From positions 55,535-119,534 of the forward strand of contig CAZWMD010000009.1 of assembly GCA_964634815.1 (NCBI GenBank): a stretch of 64,000 nt of DNA, read 5' to 3'. This document shows positions 26,843 through 36,280 of the stretch, one piece after another. The stretch comes from JALZVT01 sp964634815. GTDB taxonomy: Bacteria; Pseudomonadota; Gammaproteobacteria; Pseudomonadales; Azotimanducaceae. Position numbers and translations under genes: made by a program. Below the pieces are notes generated by a model. That model did not search any database. It was not told the origin of the DNA and saw only the letters and a list, made by a program, of their open reading frames with translations. Each line of letters opens with the position of its first letter. The first letter of the stretch is position 1.

Positions 26843-29800
26843 CTACTCCCAGCCCCCAAACTGACTCATATCAAACCCCGTATCGGAGCCAGCATCTGCG
26901 TTGCGGGCCCGAATACCTGGCAATCGTTCGACAAAACGCCGTACCGAGTTTCGGTCAACTTTCAACCGGAACTGCAGGAAGGGACCATGCCGGGTGTAGT
27001 CCGCAGCAACAAAATCATCATCGACAAAGCCGGTGAAGTTGTAGCCCAGTCTGACCCACATGTCGCGGCGCAGGCTGCGACTCACGGTCAGTCCGGCGCT
27101 GACACTCGCAACGTCACTGAAAGCCGCATAGGTCACATTGGCTTGTGATCCAAGGGTCCACTTGGGGGTCACGTCGTAGCGCGCAGCAAAGCCCAGGAGC
27201 CCGGTATAGCCACCAAAATGATCATCGCCAATCCGATCACGAACATACTTGTTGCCTAAATTCAGACTCCACTCCAGGCCTGGGCGGGGATCTTCGTCCG
27301 CATCCAGATTACGATACGGATCGCGTTTGTAATTGATGTTCATGTTATGAACAATTTTTCGGGTACGCGTGTCGAAGGTTGAATCCAGCAAATCATCTTG
27401 ACTGAGGTCGAGACGGCTCAACGTAGTCCATCGCGAATTGACTGGCCGCCAGGCAATGCCAAAACGCAGGTCTGTGGTCCGCCGTTCAATGCCCTCGGCG
27501 GTATCTTCATCAAATACTGCGCCAGACAGAGAGAAAATATTGCCGTCGCGCAGCTGATGACTGATACCAAGCAACAGGTTGGCACGATCACTGCGATCGC
27601 CACTATGGTATTCAATTCGGGCGCTGGCATCCCACTGCTCACGGCGATAACCCAGACCAACAAAACCGGCGGTGAAATCTTCGTTCAATTGCAGTCCTGT
27701 TGTAGAGAGTGCGTTAGAAAACGCGCCACTTGCTGCCGGTTGTCGAGGTGCAAACACCAAACCATCAGGATCATCAGCCAGACCATTCTCTTCGAGGGTG
27801 TTAACGCGGTCCAGACCTACATCCAGTAACCAGTAATCGCTGATCCGAAACTGCTGCAAAACACCGCTGGTGGCAAAGAGTCGTTCGGCGTTCTCAGAGA
27901 TTTGCCGATCCACTCGGGTATGCACATTGGCTCCAATCCAGGATTGCGCTCGAATCCCGGCCCGGGTGTCCTGGGTATCCCGATCACTGCCCCAGGTGAA
28001 CTCCTGTTCCGCAAACACCGTGATGCCTTTGGGCAGTCGATAATCCACGCCACCGATCACCCGTGTTGGGAAATCGGCACTGTCACCACCGCTATTCAAG
28101 CCAATCTCGGCATTTCCTCTGAGTTGCATGCGGCCCTGAAACAGAGGCTGGGCGATACCTGCAAGAAGTTGTTCTGACTGCAGATTGCGTCCACTCGCGG
28201 CAGTTTCATCGACCTTGCGGGCACCTAACAGCAAACTGGTTGATCGAAGCCTGTAATCTGCTTCAACGCCATAGATGTCTCGCTCACCACCACCAACACC
28301 AAGGTCTTGCTGGCGCTGTGCTTCTGCACGAACAGTGAGTTCATTGCGAACGCGAACTTCCCCTTCCACACCAAAGCGTCGTAGACCCGTCGTTAACGCA
28401 GACTGTTGCCCCAAACCGAAGCTTGCGTCTTGTTCTCTGAAGAATATTTTTCCGGCGATGCGCTCGCTCTCGTGTAAAAACTCAGCTCGAAAAGCTTCAC
28501 CTTTGCCGGTTGCGTCCGAATCAGTGGCGGCAGCCTCGGCTTCTATTCGGTTACTTGCTCCAAATTGCCACTCAGCGTCGAGGCCAACCAGACTGCCACC
28601 AACACCAGGTGTTGCGTCGTCAACGTAGCTTATACCGACCTCGTTCTCGCCAAGACCAGGCGCGTAAGCCACCCGGCCTCCCGCAACAATTTCGTTCTGA
28701 CGACCGTCAATCTCGTACTCAACTTCAATAAACTGTGGGTTAAAACTTGCATCCTGGCTTTCAATGGGTCTTTTAAAGATCAGCGTACCGGCGTCGTAAT
28801 CGATACTGTAGTCCACAAATCGGGAGAGACTTACAGTGCTTAGAACCTGATCCAGAGCAAATCGATCCCGCACAACGATACGAACACGTTCGCCGTTACG
28901 CACCAGTCCACCACGACTCAATCGATACACACCAGAAGTGCCGTCTCCGGCAATGGTGTCGAGCAAGAATCCTTGATCAGTATTGGCGCCAAATACTGAA
29001 GCCTTCCAGTCGCCTTGATAGTAGTCGGCCTTAATGCCATTCAACCTGCGCGAGTAACGAGTAAGTTCACCACGGCTCAGTTGGGTATCAAAATCACCTA
29101 CCAATAACGCCGCCACATCTCGTTCCAGCTTCAAATACAGCTGCCGCGACGTGTCGTTATCAAAGGCCTGTTCTGCACCATCACCGTATAGCGTGTAGAA
29201 CCGGTTGGGATCAATCTGTCGGCGGAAATTCCGATCCTCAGATCGATCGCTGTCGTAACCCAGGGTAAGCAACCACTCGCCGCGAACCTGGCCCTTCGCG
29301 TAAAAAGACAAACGCCCATCCGTCATCACATCTTCCGGAGCATCGCCATCCAACGGCTGCTCGTGAGGCGCAATGGTATTGTACCCGAGGGTGCCTTCGG
29401 CCAGTCCAACCAGCACCCATTCTCGAGCAACCGGCTTAAGTCGCGCGCGAATGTTCTTTTGCCTGTTGCGATCGAAAGCAAAGTACAGCTGCACCTCTCC
29501 CGCCTCGGTTGTTGGCTCAAGTGCGAGGTATGCCACGCCATCGCTACGGACTATATAACGCTGAATGCCCTGACGACTGCTGTCTGAGAGCTGGCTAAGC
29601 GCCTTGTTTTCATCCAGCGTCCGATAAGGTGCAGAAAGGTTGAATTCACCTGTCATACCCGGGCGGGCGGGCCGATCTTCTCTATCAAACAGTCGAACAG
29701 CTACAACCGGGGGTGTAATGCCATCCGCGATCAAATTAGACGACTCGAGCGCAAGCTCGGCGCGAACCGGAACACCAGAAAGCCAGGCTACCCGTTGGAT

Positions 29801-32800
29801 AGATTCAATTTGTGTGCCGTCTTGGGTTTCGAATTGACTGGACAACATGTTGTATCCGTCATTTAGAACGACGTTCTTCCACAAGGTAACAGCATTACCT
29901 TGTTCACGGTTCACAACGATGCTGTCAAAAGTCAAAGGATCAACAAGGGCGCCATTCACCAACAAACTTGGCCGCACACCCAGCTTGTGTTTCACCGCAA
30001 CGGCGATCGCAGGGTTGGCTGGATTGGAATCGACCAGCGGCCAGACAAATTCGGCGGCCTCGTTCTGCGTCGCGAGCCACTGGGCATCAAAGTCAGGACG
30101 CGGGTCAGGCTCAATATCGGGCAACACATCTGGCACCGGACTATGGATCGTGCGCTCCCCGGTTAGCTGCACAACGGCGACTTCACTGGCTGCGGAAATC
30201 GCACCCGAACCAGGCTCAGCAACACGAATTTTGACATCCGCCTCCTCGCCTGCGGCGACCTGCCGACTCTTCAGCGGTTGCGCTGTTCGTCGATCACTTG
30301 CATGCCACGCGCCCAGCGGCTTGTCCCTGTTAGAAGAATTTTCTCCGCCTTTGGGATTTCTTTCAGAAATACCCAGCGCGCGTTTTCTCGCAGCGCGTTG
30401 GGCTGGTGTTTGTACATCTTCAGTCTCCTGCCAAACGATGCCGCGTTGATCAGCGCGAGCGTCTGAATCACTTATCGCCGTTATGTTCAAACTGCTGGGA
30501 GCGGCTGTGTTCACACTGGCCACAACCTGGGGTAGTTGATGCGCAAAGTCGCCCATTCGAAAGCGCGCTGTAGCGCGAGTTGCATAGCGCTGCTCGCGAC
30601 CGGCAACCTTGGCTCGAAACATTAGTTGCGCAGAAAACTCTCCCTCTGGCAGATCGAGTTCAAAGAATACAAGGCCGTCTCTATCGGGGCCGGTGCCTGG
30701 CGTCGGCAATCCGTCAAAGGTTGCACTACCCCGCGTGTAGTCCAGCCCTTCGGGTAACAACACTTCCAGCCTGAAAGCGGACAGTGGCTGAGGGGCATCG
30801 CCTTGCAACAGGTAGCGATATTGCATCTCGCCGTTCTTGTAGCGAGCCAACAACCGGCCCTGCAGAGGGCCCTGCGCCACACCAGGAGCCTGCACTCGAA
30901 AGTCTGCGCGCCACAACGACCCGCCCTGAAGCTCCACAAACTGTGTGGTCGATGATTCCGCGAAGCGGTTGTTGCGTTCACACGCCAGCGGCTCAAGGTC
31001 ACGAGGCAGAGTAGATACTTCCAAGTGAACAACATGAGCGCCCGGTTGCAAACCTTCAACATGGTATCTGCCCTGCTCATCCGTCAGCACAAAGGTACCG
31101 TCCTCGAGCAATACCCGAACACCCGGTACCGGAACACCAGGCTCATTGCAGGGCCCGGCCAAAACCTGACCCACAATGGTTCCAAAGTTGCGTAACAGAT
31201 CGTCCTGCACAAACACAACGGCTTGCGCACGGTTGCTTGTCGCCACGCCTTGCCCTGATACCCACGCGTTGTTTACAGCACGTCCTTCACGTGCACCTGG
31301 CGTAACCTCAACAACATAGGTTAGAGCGAGTACTTCTAATGGGCCAATATCGGGAAGTGCAATCGTCAGCGACCGGCCTGTCGAATCAAATGTCACCGGA
31401 GTGCCGTTTGGCACAGCGCCATCGAAGCGAAGTGAATCCTCGACCAGTCGGAAACCTCGAGGCAACTGGTCATGCAACACCAGCTCACCGAGTCGCCCGT
31501 TAGCCGGATTATTAACATTCAGCGAATATTGAACAACATCGCCAACGGCAACCGTATCTCGGCTGGCGATCTTCTCAATGAAAACTTGCGCAGCCAAAAC
31601 ATCAACAGGCACCGACCCACCTACCGAGCGCGCGTTTGTCAGTGTGAACACCTCGCCACGCTCAAACGGGCCTTCAAAGAACAACGAGAGCTCATCGTCG
31701 CTGGCCAGCGTAGGGAAACCGAGACCGGCAGGCGGCTCTACCAGCAATCGGTAGCTGCCCGGGGCAACGATAGGAAATGAGAATTGACCCGGAGCAAAGT
31801 TCGTCACCCTGCCCGCATCATCTGTAACAGAGCCGCCAGACACTACAGTAGATGGAAAGCCTGATACCCCATCTGCTGCCAGAACCGTCACAGGTTGCCC
31901 GGTCACCGCATCAACAAGTGTGATTCGGACACCATCAACCAATGAACCATCTACCGCGTTGAAAACCAGGCCCGTGGCGTCAATACCACCAACCAAATCA
32001 ATACTGTCCTCTTCGTCATCCGGATCAATGTAGCTAAACAAAATATCCGCGCCATTAGGACTGGATACCAAACAATCACCTGGAACTGAGGCACCCTCAG
32101 TACTTTGGATGTAACCAACAAATACCCCACTGGAAAGATCCGTTTCGGTTAGAACTATTGATTCGTGATCAGCCCCATTGGCACTCGAAATGGATACTCT
32201 CACCGTATCTACGGCGTTCAAAGAGAGATCCTGGTCGGGGTCTACGATCTCAACGAACAGCGCATCTCCCGCGCTATAGAGGGTATTCGTAACAAGGCTA
32301 AGATCGGTCACTGGATAATCGATTCCCACAGAATCAGTTGCGGGAGCGAGCACGATATCGGAGCCTCCTGCAACACAAATCCCCTGAGGATCCGACACCA
32401 GAAGGTCGCCACCGGTTTCTCTGATGGCACGGTGCAAACGCCCGATTGCCGGGGTTGGCGGTTGCAACTGCAGATCTAGCGGAACGTCGACAACAAACAG
32501 TCCTGATTGCCCTACTGCAAGTGGGTCACCACGCGAGCCCGGTTCCAGCGAAAAGGGTGCGCCAGAAAGCGTCTGCAGTTCGGCGTCGGTGACTACCGAT
32601 GGAAACACGTATCGCCCGGGGGGAACTATTTCATAGCGATACTGACCGGGTGCCAGTGTTGGAAAGCGGAACTCCCCAGTACCAAAGGCATACACCGTGC
32701 CTGAAGCATCCGTAACTGTGCTTCCACTTAATAGCGTAGAAGGAAAAGCGCTAGCCCCATCGTCTCCGAATACAGCTGCTGGATTACCTGTCGCTGCGTC

Positions 32801-34162
32801 TATCAGGGTAATCAGAGCACCGTCTATCAAGTGTCCGTCAACGGCCCCAAAAACGCGGGAGCGCGGATTTACAACCGCCGCGGTACTTGCAAATATACTG
32901 CCGTCGATGGCATTGGTGTAGGTAGCAAAGATCTGGTCGTTTGGCGCAACAAAGAGCACGCAGTCTCCCGGCGCAGAAGATACAGCTACCGTTTGAATGT
33001 AGCCAAAAAACTCACCGGTGTCGGTTCCGGTTTCGGAAATTGCAAGCGTTTCAGCATCACCCGCCGTTCCTTCCAGGCGAACAAACACACTATCTATCAC
33101 CGCAGGGTCAAGATTAGCTCCCGCGTCGCTGACACGGAAGAAAGCAGTGCCTCCTGCGCGATAGACTGAGGTAGAGCTTAAGTCGATGGAAAGCGGAAAA
33201 GTGTAGAGAGTGCCGTCTGCTTCGTTTGAAGTTGCGATCGCAGCAAAGCTCCCTGACGTGGCAGCATTATCACTACAGGATGTCAGTGGGACATTCTGTG
33301 GCGACCCCAGCACACTGTCAGGAGCAAAGAAATCTATAACGGCAGTGTTAGCCGGCAATCCCACCTGCAAGGTATGGGGAGTGCTAATCGTCAATCCACC
33401 CTTATCGGTAGCTGTAATGACTACAGTAATCGGCGGACCTGGAGGTAGGCTAACCCCCGGCGCTAACCGCAGCTCACTACCGACTACAACAAAACGATTG
33501 TCGTCAACGGTGAACGTGTGGTTGTCTACATTATCCGGGTCGGTAACGCTGAGCGGCCCAATAACTGCACCCGGCGCGTTTGGAGGAACAGATGTTGCCT
33601 CAAGAGTAATGCTGTCGGGCGCTTCGTTAACATCGAGAATGGTTACAGTCACCGGAACAACAGCGCTTTGTCCGGCGGCATCAACAACCGTCACCTCAAG
33701 AACGATAGGCGCATCAACTTCAAAGTTAAACACCGTACCAGGCGCAAGTTGCAGACTATCGCCATCAACAATAAATCTGTCATCGGATACGCTAAAGGTG
33801 TGCGTATCCGTAGAATCAGTGTCAGTAGCATCAAGCACACCCAAAACGACGCCGTCGTCGTTTTCCGGTACTTCAAAATTGGTAAGCGTCAATCCCGTCG
33901 GCGGTGAGTTACCGGCGAATGGGTCGGCCACTATGGTGACACTACTGGAGGTCTCAACGGGCGAACCAGAAGCCAGATAGCTCGCGGTAGCCGTGTTGGT
34001 AATGGGGGTGTTTGGGTCGATGGCGTAAGCCAGAGAGGCACACAGCATCTGCAAAACAAAAATTACCGCGGAAAGAGGCATACCTCCAGCACGGCACGGC
34101 GTTACCGCCCCGACCTTGCTGGAGGATGCCTTATCCATGCGGTACTTATCGACCGAAAACAC
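26843..34162 (-). CDS. Giant secreted protein: cadherin-like, DUF11-like and outer-membrane barrel domains
   Basis: 2439 residues. Signal peptide (28-47). A short N-terminal head NTPITNTATASYLASGSP is shared in style with two neighbours. Two cadherin-like repeats follow (about 88-180 and 182-270, LDVNEAPDSITL between them). Two copies of a 245-residue module come next (about 320-565 and 610-855; each has GYIQ, VDG..DG..ITL.DA.TG.P and AF/GFPST). Then a DUF11-like domain (857-985; FIEKIASRDTVAVGD), a carboxypeptidase-regulatory-like fold (992-1050; VLLEDGTFVLTDEQGRYHVEG), Ig-like segments, and from about 1610 to the end alternating amphipathic strands that look like a large outer-membrane barrel. 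GTG at 34162 gives the full frame; ATG at 34138 is an alternative. It is the last gene of the DUF11 cluster. Function unknown: adhesin or export pore are inferences. Confidence 0.8.
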   Translation of the reverse strand: MFSVDKYRMDKASSSKVGAVTPCRAGGMPLSAVIFVLQMLCASLAYAIDPNTPITNTATASYLASGSPVETSSSVTIVADPFAGNSPPTGLTLTNFEVPENDDGVVLGVLDATDTDSTDTHTFSVSDDRFIVDGDSLQLAPGTVFNFEVDAPIVLEVTVVDAAGQSAVVPVTVTILDVNEAPDSITLEATSVPPNAPGAVIGPLSVTDPDNVDNHTFTVDDNRFVVVGSELRLAPGVSLPPGPPITVVITATDKGGLTISTPHTLQVGLPANTAVIDFFAPDSVLGSPQNVPLTSCSDNAATSGSFAAIATSNEADGTLYTFPLSIDLSSTSVYRAGGTAFFRVSDAGANLDPAVIDSVFVRLEGTAGDAETLAISETGTDTGEFFGYIQTVAVSSAPGDCVLFVAPNDQIFATYTNAIDGSIFASTAAVVNPRSRVFGAVDGHLIDGALITLIDAATGNPAAVFGDDGASAFPSTLLSGSTVTDASGTVYAFGTGEFRFPTLAPGQYRYEIVPPGRYVFPSVVTDAELQTLSGAPFSLEPGSRGDPLAVGQSGLFVVDVPLDLQLQPPTPAIGRLHRAIRETGGDLLVSDPQGICVAGGSDIVLAPATDSVGIDYPVTDLSLVTNTLYSAGDALFVEIVDPDQDLSLNAVDTVRVSISSANGADHESIVLTETDLSSGVFVGYIQSTEGASVPGDCLVSSPNGADILFSYIDPDDEEDSIDLVGGIDATGLVFNAVDGSLVDGVRITLVDAVTGQPVTVLAADGVSGFPSTVVSGGSVTDDAGRVTNFAPGQFSFPIVAPGSYRLLVEPPAGLGFPTLASDDELSLFFEGPFERGEVFTLTNARSVGGSVPVDVLAAQVFIEKIASRDTVAVGDVVQYSLNVNNPANGRLGELVLHDQLPRGFRLVEDSLRFDGAVPNGTPVTFDSTGRSLTIALPDIGPLEVLALTYVVEVTPGAREGRAVNNAWVSGQGVATSNRAQAVVFVQDDLLRNFGTIVGQVLAGPCNEPGVPVPGVRVLLEDGTFVLTDEQGRYHVEGLQPGAHVVHLEVSTLPRDLEPLACERNNRFAESSTTQFVELQGGSLWRADFRVQAPGVAQGPLQGRLLARYKNGEMQYRYLLQGDAPQPLSAFRLEVLLPEGLDYTRGSATFDGLPTPGTGPDRDGLVFFELDLPEGEFSAQLMFRAKVAGREQRYATRATARFRMGDFAHQLPQVVASVNTAAPSSLNITAISDSDARADQRGIVWQETEDVQTPAQRAARKRALGISERNPKGGENSSNRDKPLGAWHASDRRTAQPLKSRQVAAGEEADVKIRVAEPGSGAISAASEVAVVQLTGERTIHSPVPDVLPDIEPDPRPDFDAQWLATQNEAAEFVWPLVDSNPANPAIAVAVKHKLGVRPSLLVNGALVDPLTFDSIVVNREQGNAVTLWKNVVLNDGYNMLSSQFETQDGTQIESIQRVAWLSGVPVRAELALESSNLIADGITPPVVAVRLFDREDRPARPGMTGEFNLSAPYRTLDENKALSQLSDSSRQGIQRYIVRSDGVAYLALEPTTEAGEVQLYFAFDRNRQKNIRARLKPVAREWVLVGLAEGTLGYNTIAPHEQPLDGDAPEDVMTDGRLSFYAKGQVRGEWLLTLGYDSDRSEDRNFRRQIDPNRFYTLYGDGAEQAFDNDTSRQLYLKLERDVAALLVGDFDTQLSRGELTRYSRRLNGIKADYYQGDWKASVFGANTDQGFLLDTIAGDGTSGVYRLSRGGLVRNGERVRIVVRDRFALDQVLSTVSLSRFVDYSIDYDAGTLIFKRPIESQDASFNPQFIEVEYEIDGRQNEIVAGGRVAYAPGLGENEVGISYVDDATPGVGGSLVGLDAEWQFGASNRIEAEAAATDSDATGKGEAFRAEFLHESERIAGKIFFREQDASFGLGQQSALTTGLRRFGVEGEVRVRNELTVRAEAQRQQDLGVGGGERDIYGVEADYRLRSTSLLLGARKVDETAASGRNLQSEQLLAGIAQPLFQGRMQLRGNAEIGLNSGGDSADFPTRVIGGVDYRLPKGITVFAEQEFTWGSDRDTQDTRAGIRAQSWIGANVHTRVDRQISENAERLFATSGVLQQFRISDYWLLDVGLDRVNTLEENGLADDPDGLVFAPRQPAASGAFSNALSTTGLQLNEDFTAGFVGLGYRREQWDASARIEYHSGDRSDRANLLLGISHQLRDGNIFSLSGAVFDEDTAEGIERRTTDLRFGIAWRPVNSRWTTLSRLDLSQDDLLDSTFDTRTRKIVHNMNINYKRDPYRNLDADEDPRPGLEWSLNLGNKYVRDRIGDDHFGGYTGLLGFAARYDVTPKWTLGSQANVTYAAFSDVASVSAGLTVSRSLRRDMWVRLGYNFTGFVDDDFVAADYTRHGPFLQFRLKVDRNSVRRFVERLPGIRARNADAGSDTGFDMSQFGGWE

Positions 34163-34179
34163 TTACTACTAACTCTGCC

Positions 34180-35535
34180 CTAGGCGTCGTTAATAGTTAC
34201 GAAATACAGGACAAATGCTGTCTCTTGAGGCGCGCAGGTCCCTAGAGTCGCAGATGACACATCGATTTCGTTAGGATCAGCCGTGAAGGCTTGTGACGTG
34301 TTGGTATTGCTACAAGTAACAATAGTAACCTGATCGTCATTGATCGAACCGGGCAACGTGAAGGTTACGTTGTCGACTTCGGCTGACGGATCCACATCTA
34401 TCGTCAAGCTGGTCGGCATGTTGATAGTTTCAGTAGACGTATTGCCTACAGAGACTGCCGGCGTTGGAATGTTATCTCGCAGGAAGGACATCGTAATCGT
34501 GCCACCGCCCAAAAGTTCATCATTCTTTGCCGCAATCACATACATCACAACAGCACCAGGAATCGCTTTGGGGTTATCGCCCGAAACCGCACCTGCAGCA
34601 TCGAAAAACTGCGCTCCCGAAATCGGATCCCAGACTGTTTGCGAAGTTTTCACCAGCAATACGCCCGGAGGCAGAATAATGTATGCACTGGTATCTGAGT
34701 CCTGACCATTGTTGGGAACGTCTGTTGTTGTTCCACCGGTCGACGCGTTGAAGTCATAGACCAGGTCTTCTGAGGAATGCGGACCAACATCTGCAAACAC
34801 AACTTCTACCGTGGCTGGATCATCAGCAACGTCCACTGCGCCGGTAAAACCGGGAGCGTTGTTGCCGTTGTCATCACCCTCTATTGGCTCTTGGGCGCCC
34901 GTATAGTGGGTCGCAACCAACGAGTAGGTTGCAATCTGATCAACGGTTGCGGTGCCCGGAACATCTACAACCACCAGAACTGATGTAGTGATGTCTTCGC
35001 CAAGCTGTGAGCCAAGGCCAGCGTCCAGATCGTACTCACCAGAGGCGGTAGGCACCAAAACGGTATCGACGCCATCGTCGAACAGTCCATTTCCATCGGT
35101 GTCAATCGCTACCAGAATGGCATCGTCATTAAACGAAGGAAACGGACCCGCTCCTGTTGGAGGACCCGCAAAGGCGCTAACGCCTACACCGTCCTGATCG
35201 ACAACTCCCAGCAAAACCGAGGTTGCATCGTTACCCGTGTTGGTGACATTGAATCGCAGTGCAGGAACGCCAGTTTGGCCGGCAAATTCCTGACCCGGCG
35301 CGACACTAACGTAGTTAGAGTCCGTCGCTTCAACGTTAAGAGCAAGCTTTCTATCTACCACAAAGGTAGCATCAGCTGTCTCGGAGATAGGCGGGCCTCC
35401 TCCTACGGTGTATTCCAATGACACACTGTTAACGACACTGGATCCAGCGTCGGTGCCCGCAGCAAAAGACGGGATAGACCCGGCCACTGCGCAAGCTACG
35501 ATCAGGCCTTGCCCAATCTTTCTGAAGTACTGCAT
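34180..35535 (-). CDS. Secreted DUF11-like surface protein (451 aa)
   Basis: Signal peptide (1-26, cleavage near SFAAG). The head AGTDAGSSVVNSVSLEYTVG resembles the heads of the 367-residue and 2439-residue neighbours. Ig-like beta segments follow, including a calcium-type loop DTDGNGLFDDGVD near residue 150 and a DUF11-like region (ILPPGVLLVKTSQTVWDP to the VMYVIAAKNDELLGG segment). Two cysteines near the C-terminus (VTCSN, GTCAPQE) may form a disulphide. The ATG at 35535 has GGAAGGA six bases upstream. It ends 17 bp before the giant gene, so the two are probably translated from one message. No enzymatic motif; a structural or adhesive role is inferred. Confidence 0.75.
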   Translation of the reverse strand: MQYFRKIGQGLIVACAVAGSIPSFAAGTDAGSSVVNSVSLEYTVGGGPPISETADATFVVDRKLALNVEATDSNYVSVAPGQEFAGQTGVPALRFNVTNTGNDATSVLLGVVDQDGVGVSAFAGPPTGAGPFPSFNDDAILVAIDTDGNGLFDDGVDTVLVPTASGEYDLDAGLGSQLGEDITTSVLVVVDVPGTATVDQIATYSLVATHYTGAQEPIEGDDNGNNAPGFTGAVDVADDPATVEVVFADVGPHSSEDLVYDFNASTGGTTTDVPNNGQDSDTSAYIILPPGVLLVKTSQTVWDPISGAQFFDAAGAVSGDNPKAIPGAVVMYVIAAKNDELLGGGTITMSFLRDNIPTPAVSVGNTSTETINMPTSLTIDVDPSAEVDNVTFTLPGSINDDQVTIVTCSNTNTSQAFTADPNEIDVSSATLGTCAPQETAFVLYFVTINDA

Positions 35536-35569
35536 GGTTTGTCCTTCCGTTACTTCAAGTTACAAAAGC

Positions 35570-35602
35570 AAACACACCGAAGCCCAAAAGCCCGGTGCGT
35601 TT
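35570..35602 (-). terminator. Hairpin between the second and third DUF11-cluster genes
   Basis: In minus-strand RNA the arms are AAACGCACCG and CGGUGUGUUU: ten pairs including one G-U, with a 13-base loop. A short interrupted U-run follows (GUUUGCUUUUGU). It lies 49 bp downstream of the 182-residue protein's stop and 35 bp upstream of the next start. It could be a partial terminator or an mRNA-stabilising 3' end that makes the upstream genes more abundant than the downstream ones. Confidence 0.45.
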
Positions 35603-35650
35603 CCGTTTTGCGCAGCCGTCGTAGCCGCGCGACAGGTATCGAACGGATGA

Positions 35651-36199
35651 CTATTTCAGTCTCACGTTGAACGACACCGTTCCTGTTGCACCCGGCTCAA
35701 GGCCTGGCGCATAGACCCAACGAATGGTCGTATAGTCACTGGCATTCGCTGGAGCTTCAGAACCGTTTTCCGAGACGCGAAGTGCACTTGGCGGACCAAA
35801 CTGCGCTCCTGCATCTACGGAATAAAGAATTTCGGCGGCCTCACCAACGGCAGTGCCTTCCAGATATTCGGTATTACCCGGTACCGGGTTGGTTATAACT
35901 ACCGAACCGGCATCAACAGCCTCTTCGCCGACATTGGTAAAGCGCACGGAGTAACGAAGTTCGTCACCCGGAATAACGCGATTGGGTGGCACCAGGCGGC
36001 GCTGAACGCGGCCCTGATCATCTACATAGCGGTCAACCTTATGTACTTCGTTAACCAGCTCTACGCGAGCCTGCGCAAAGGGAGCGGCAAAACTTGCGCT
36101 CACTGCTAATACAGCGGCAACCTTTGTGAGCGTCGAAAGGCATTTCTTCTGCAACAGTGATTTGCAAAAGTTTTGATGCGAACATTTTTTAAGAAACAT
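35651..36199 (-). CDS. Secreted DUF11-like protein (182 aa)
   Basis: A small exported protein: basic N-terminus, hydrophobic signal segment (about 25-43) and cleavage near PFAQA. The mature part is one DUF11-like Ig domain (DELRYSVRFTNVGEEAVDAG, then VVITNPVPGNTEYLEGTAVG, and a closing TGTVSFNVRLK strand). I chose ATG 36199 because GGAGG lies five bases upstream; a second ATG at 36214 has no such site. It is flanked on both sides by related secreted proteins on the same strand. Lacking any membrane anchor, it could be a subunit of a larger surface structure. Confidence 0.75.
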   Translation of the reverse strand: MFLKKCSHQNFCKSLLQKKCLSTLTKVAAVLAVSASFAAPFAQARVELVNEVHKVDRYVDDQGRVQRRLVPPNRVIPGDELRYSVRFTNVGEEAVDAGSVVITNPVPGNTEYLEGTAVGEAAEILYSVDAGAQFGPPSALRVSENGSEAPANASDYTTIRWVYAPGLEPGATGTVSFNVRLK

Positions 36200-36280
36200 A
36201 GATCCTCCGATCATTTGTGTTTGTCAGCCAATCCCCTGCCTGCAAAAACAGGTGGGACCTCTTTGGGTAAGGAAAGGCAT

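Noticed and set aside
33210..33980. A 256-residue Ser/Thr-rich + strand frame antisense to the giant DUF11 gene
   Set aside because: Ser/Thr richness is the mirror of Gly/Val/Asp-rich beta repeats on the other strand; no start signal. The same applies to the 29847-30449 frame.
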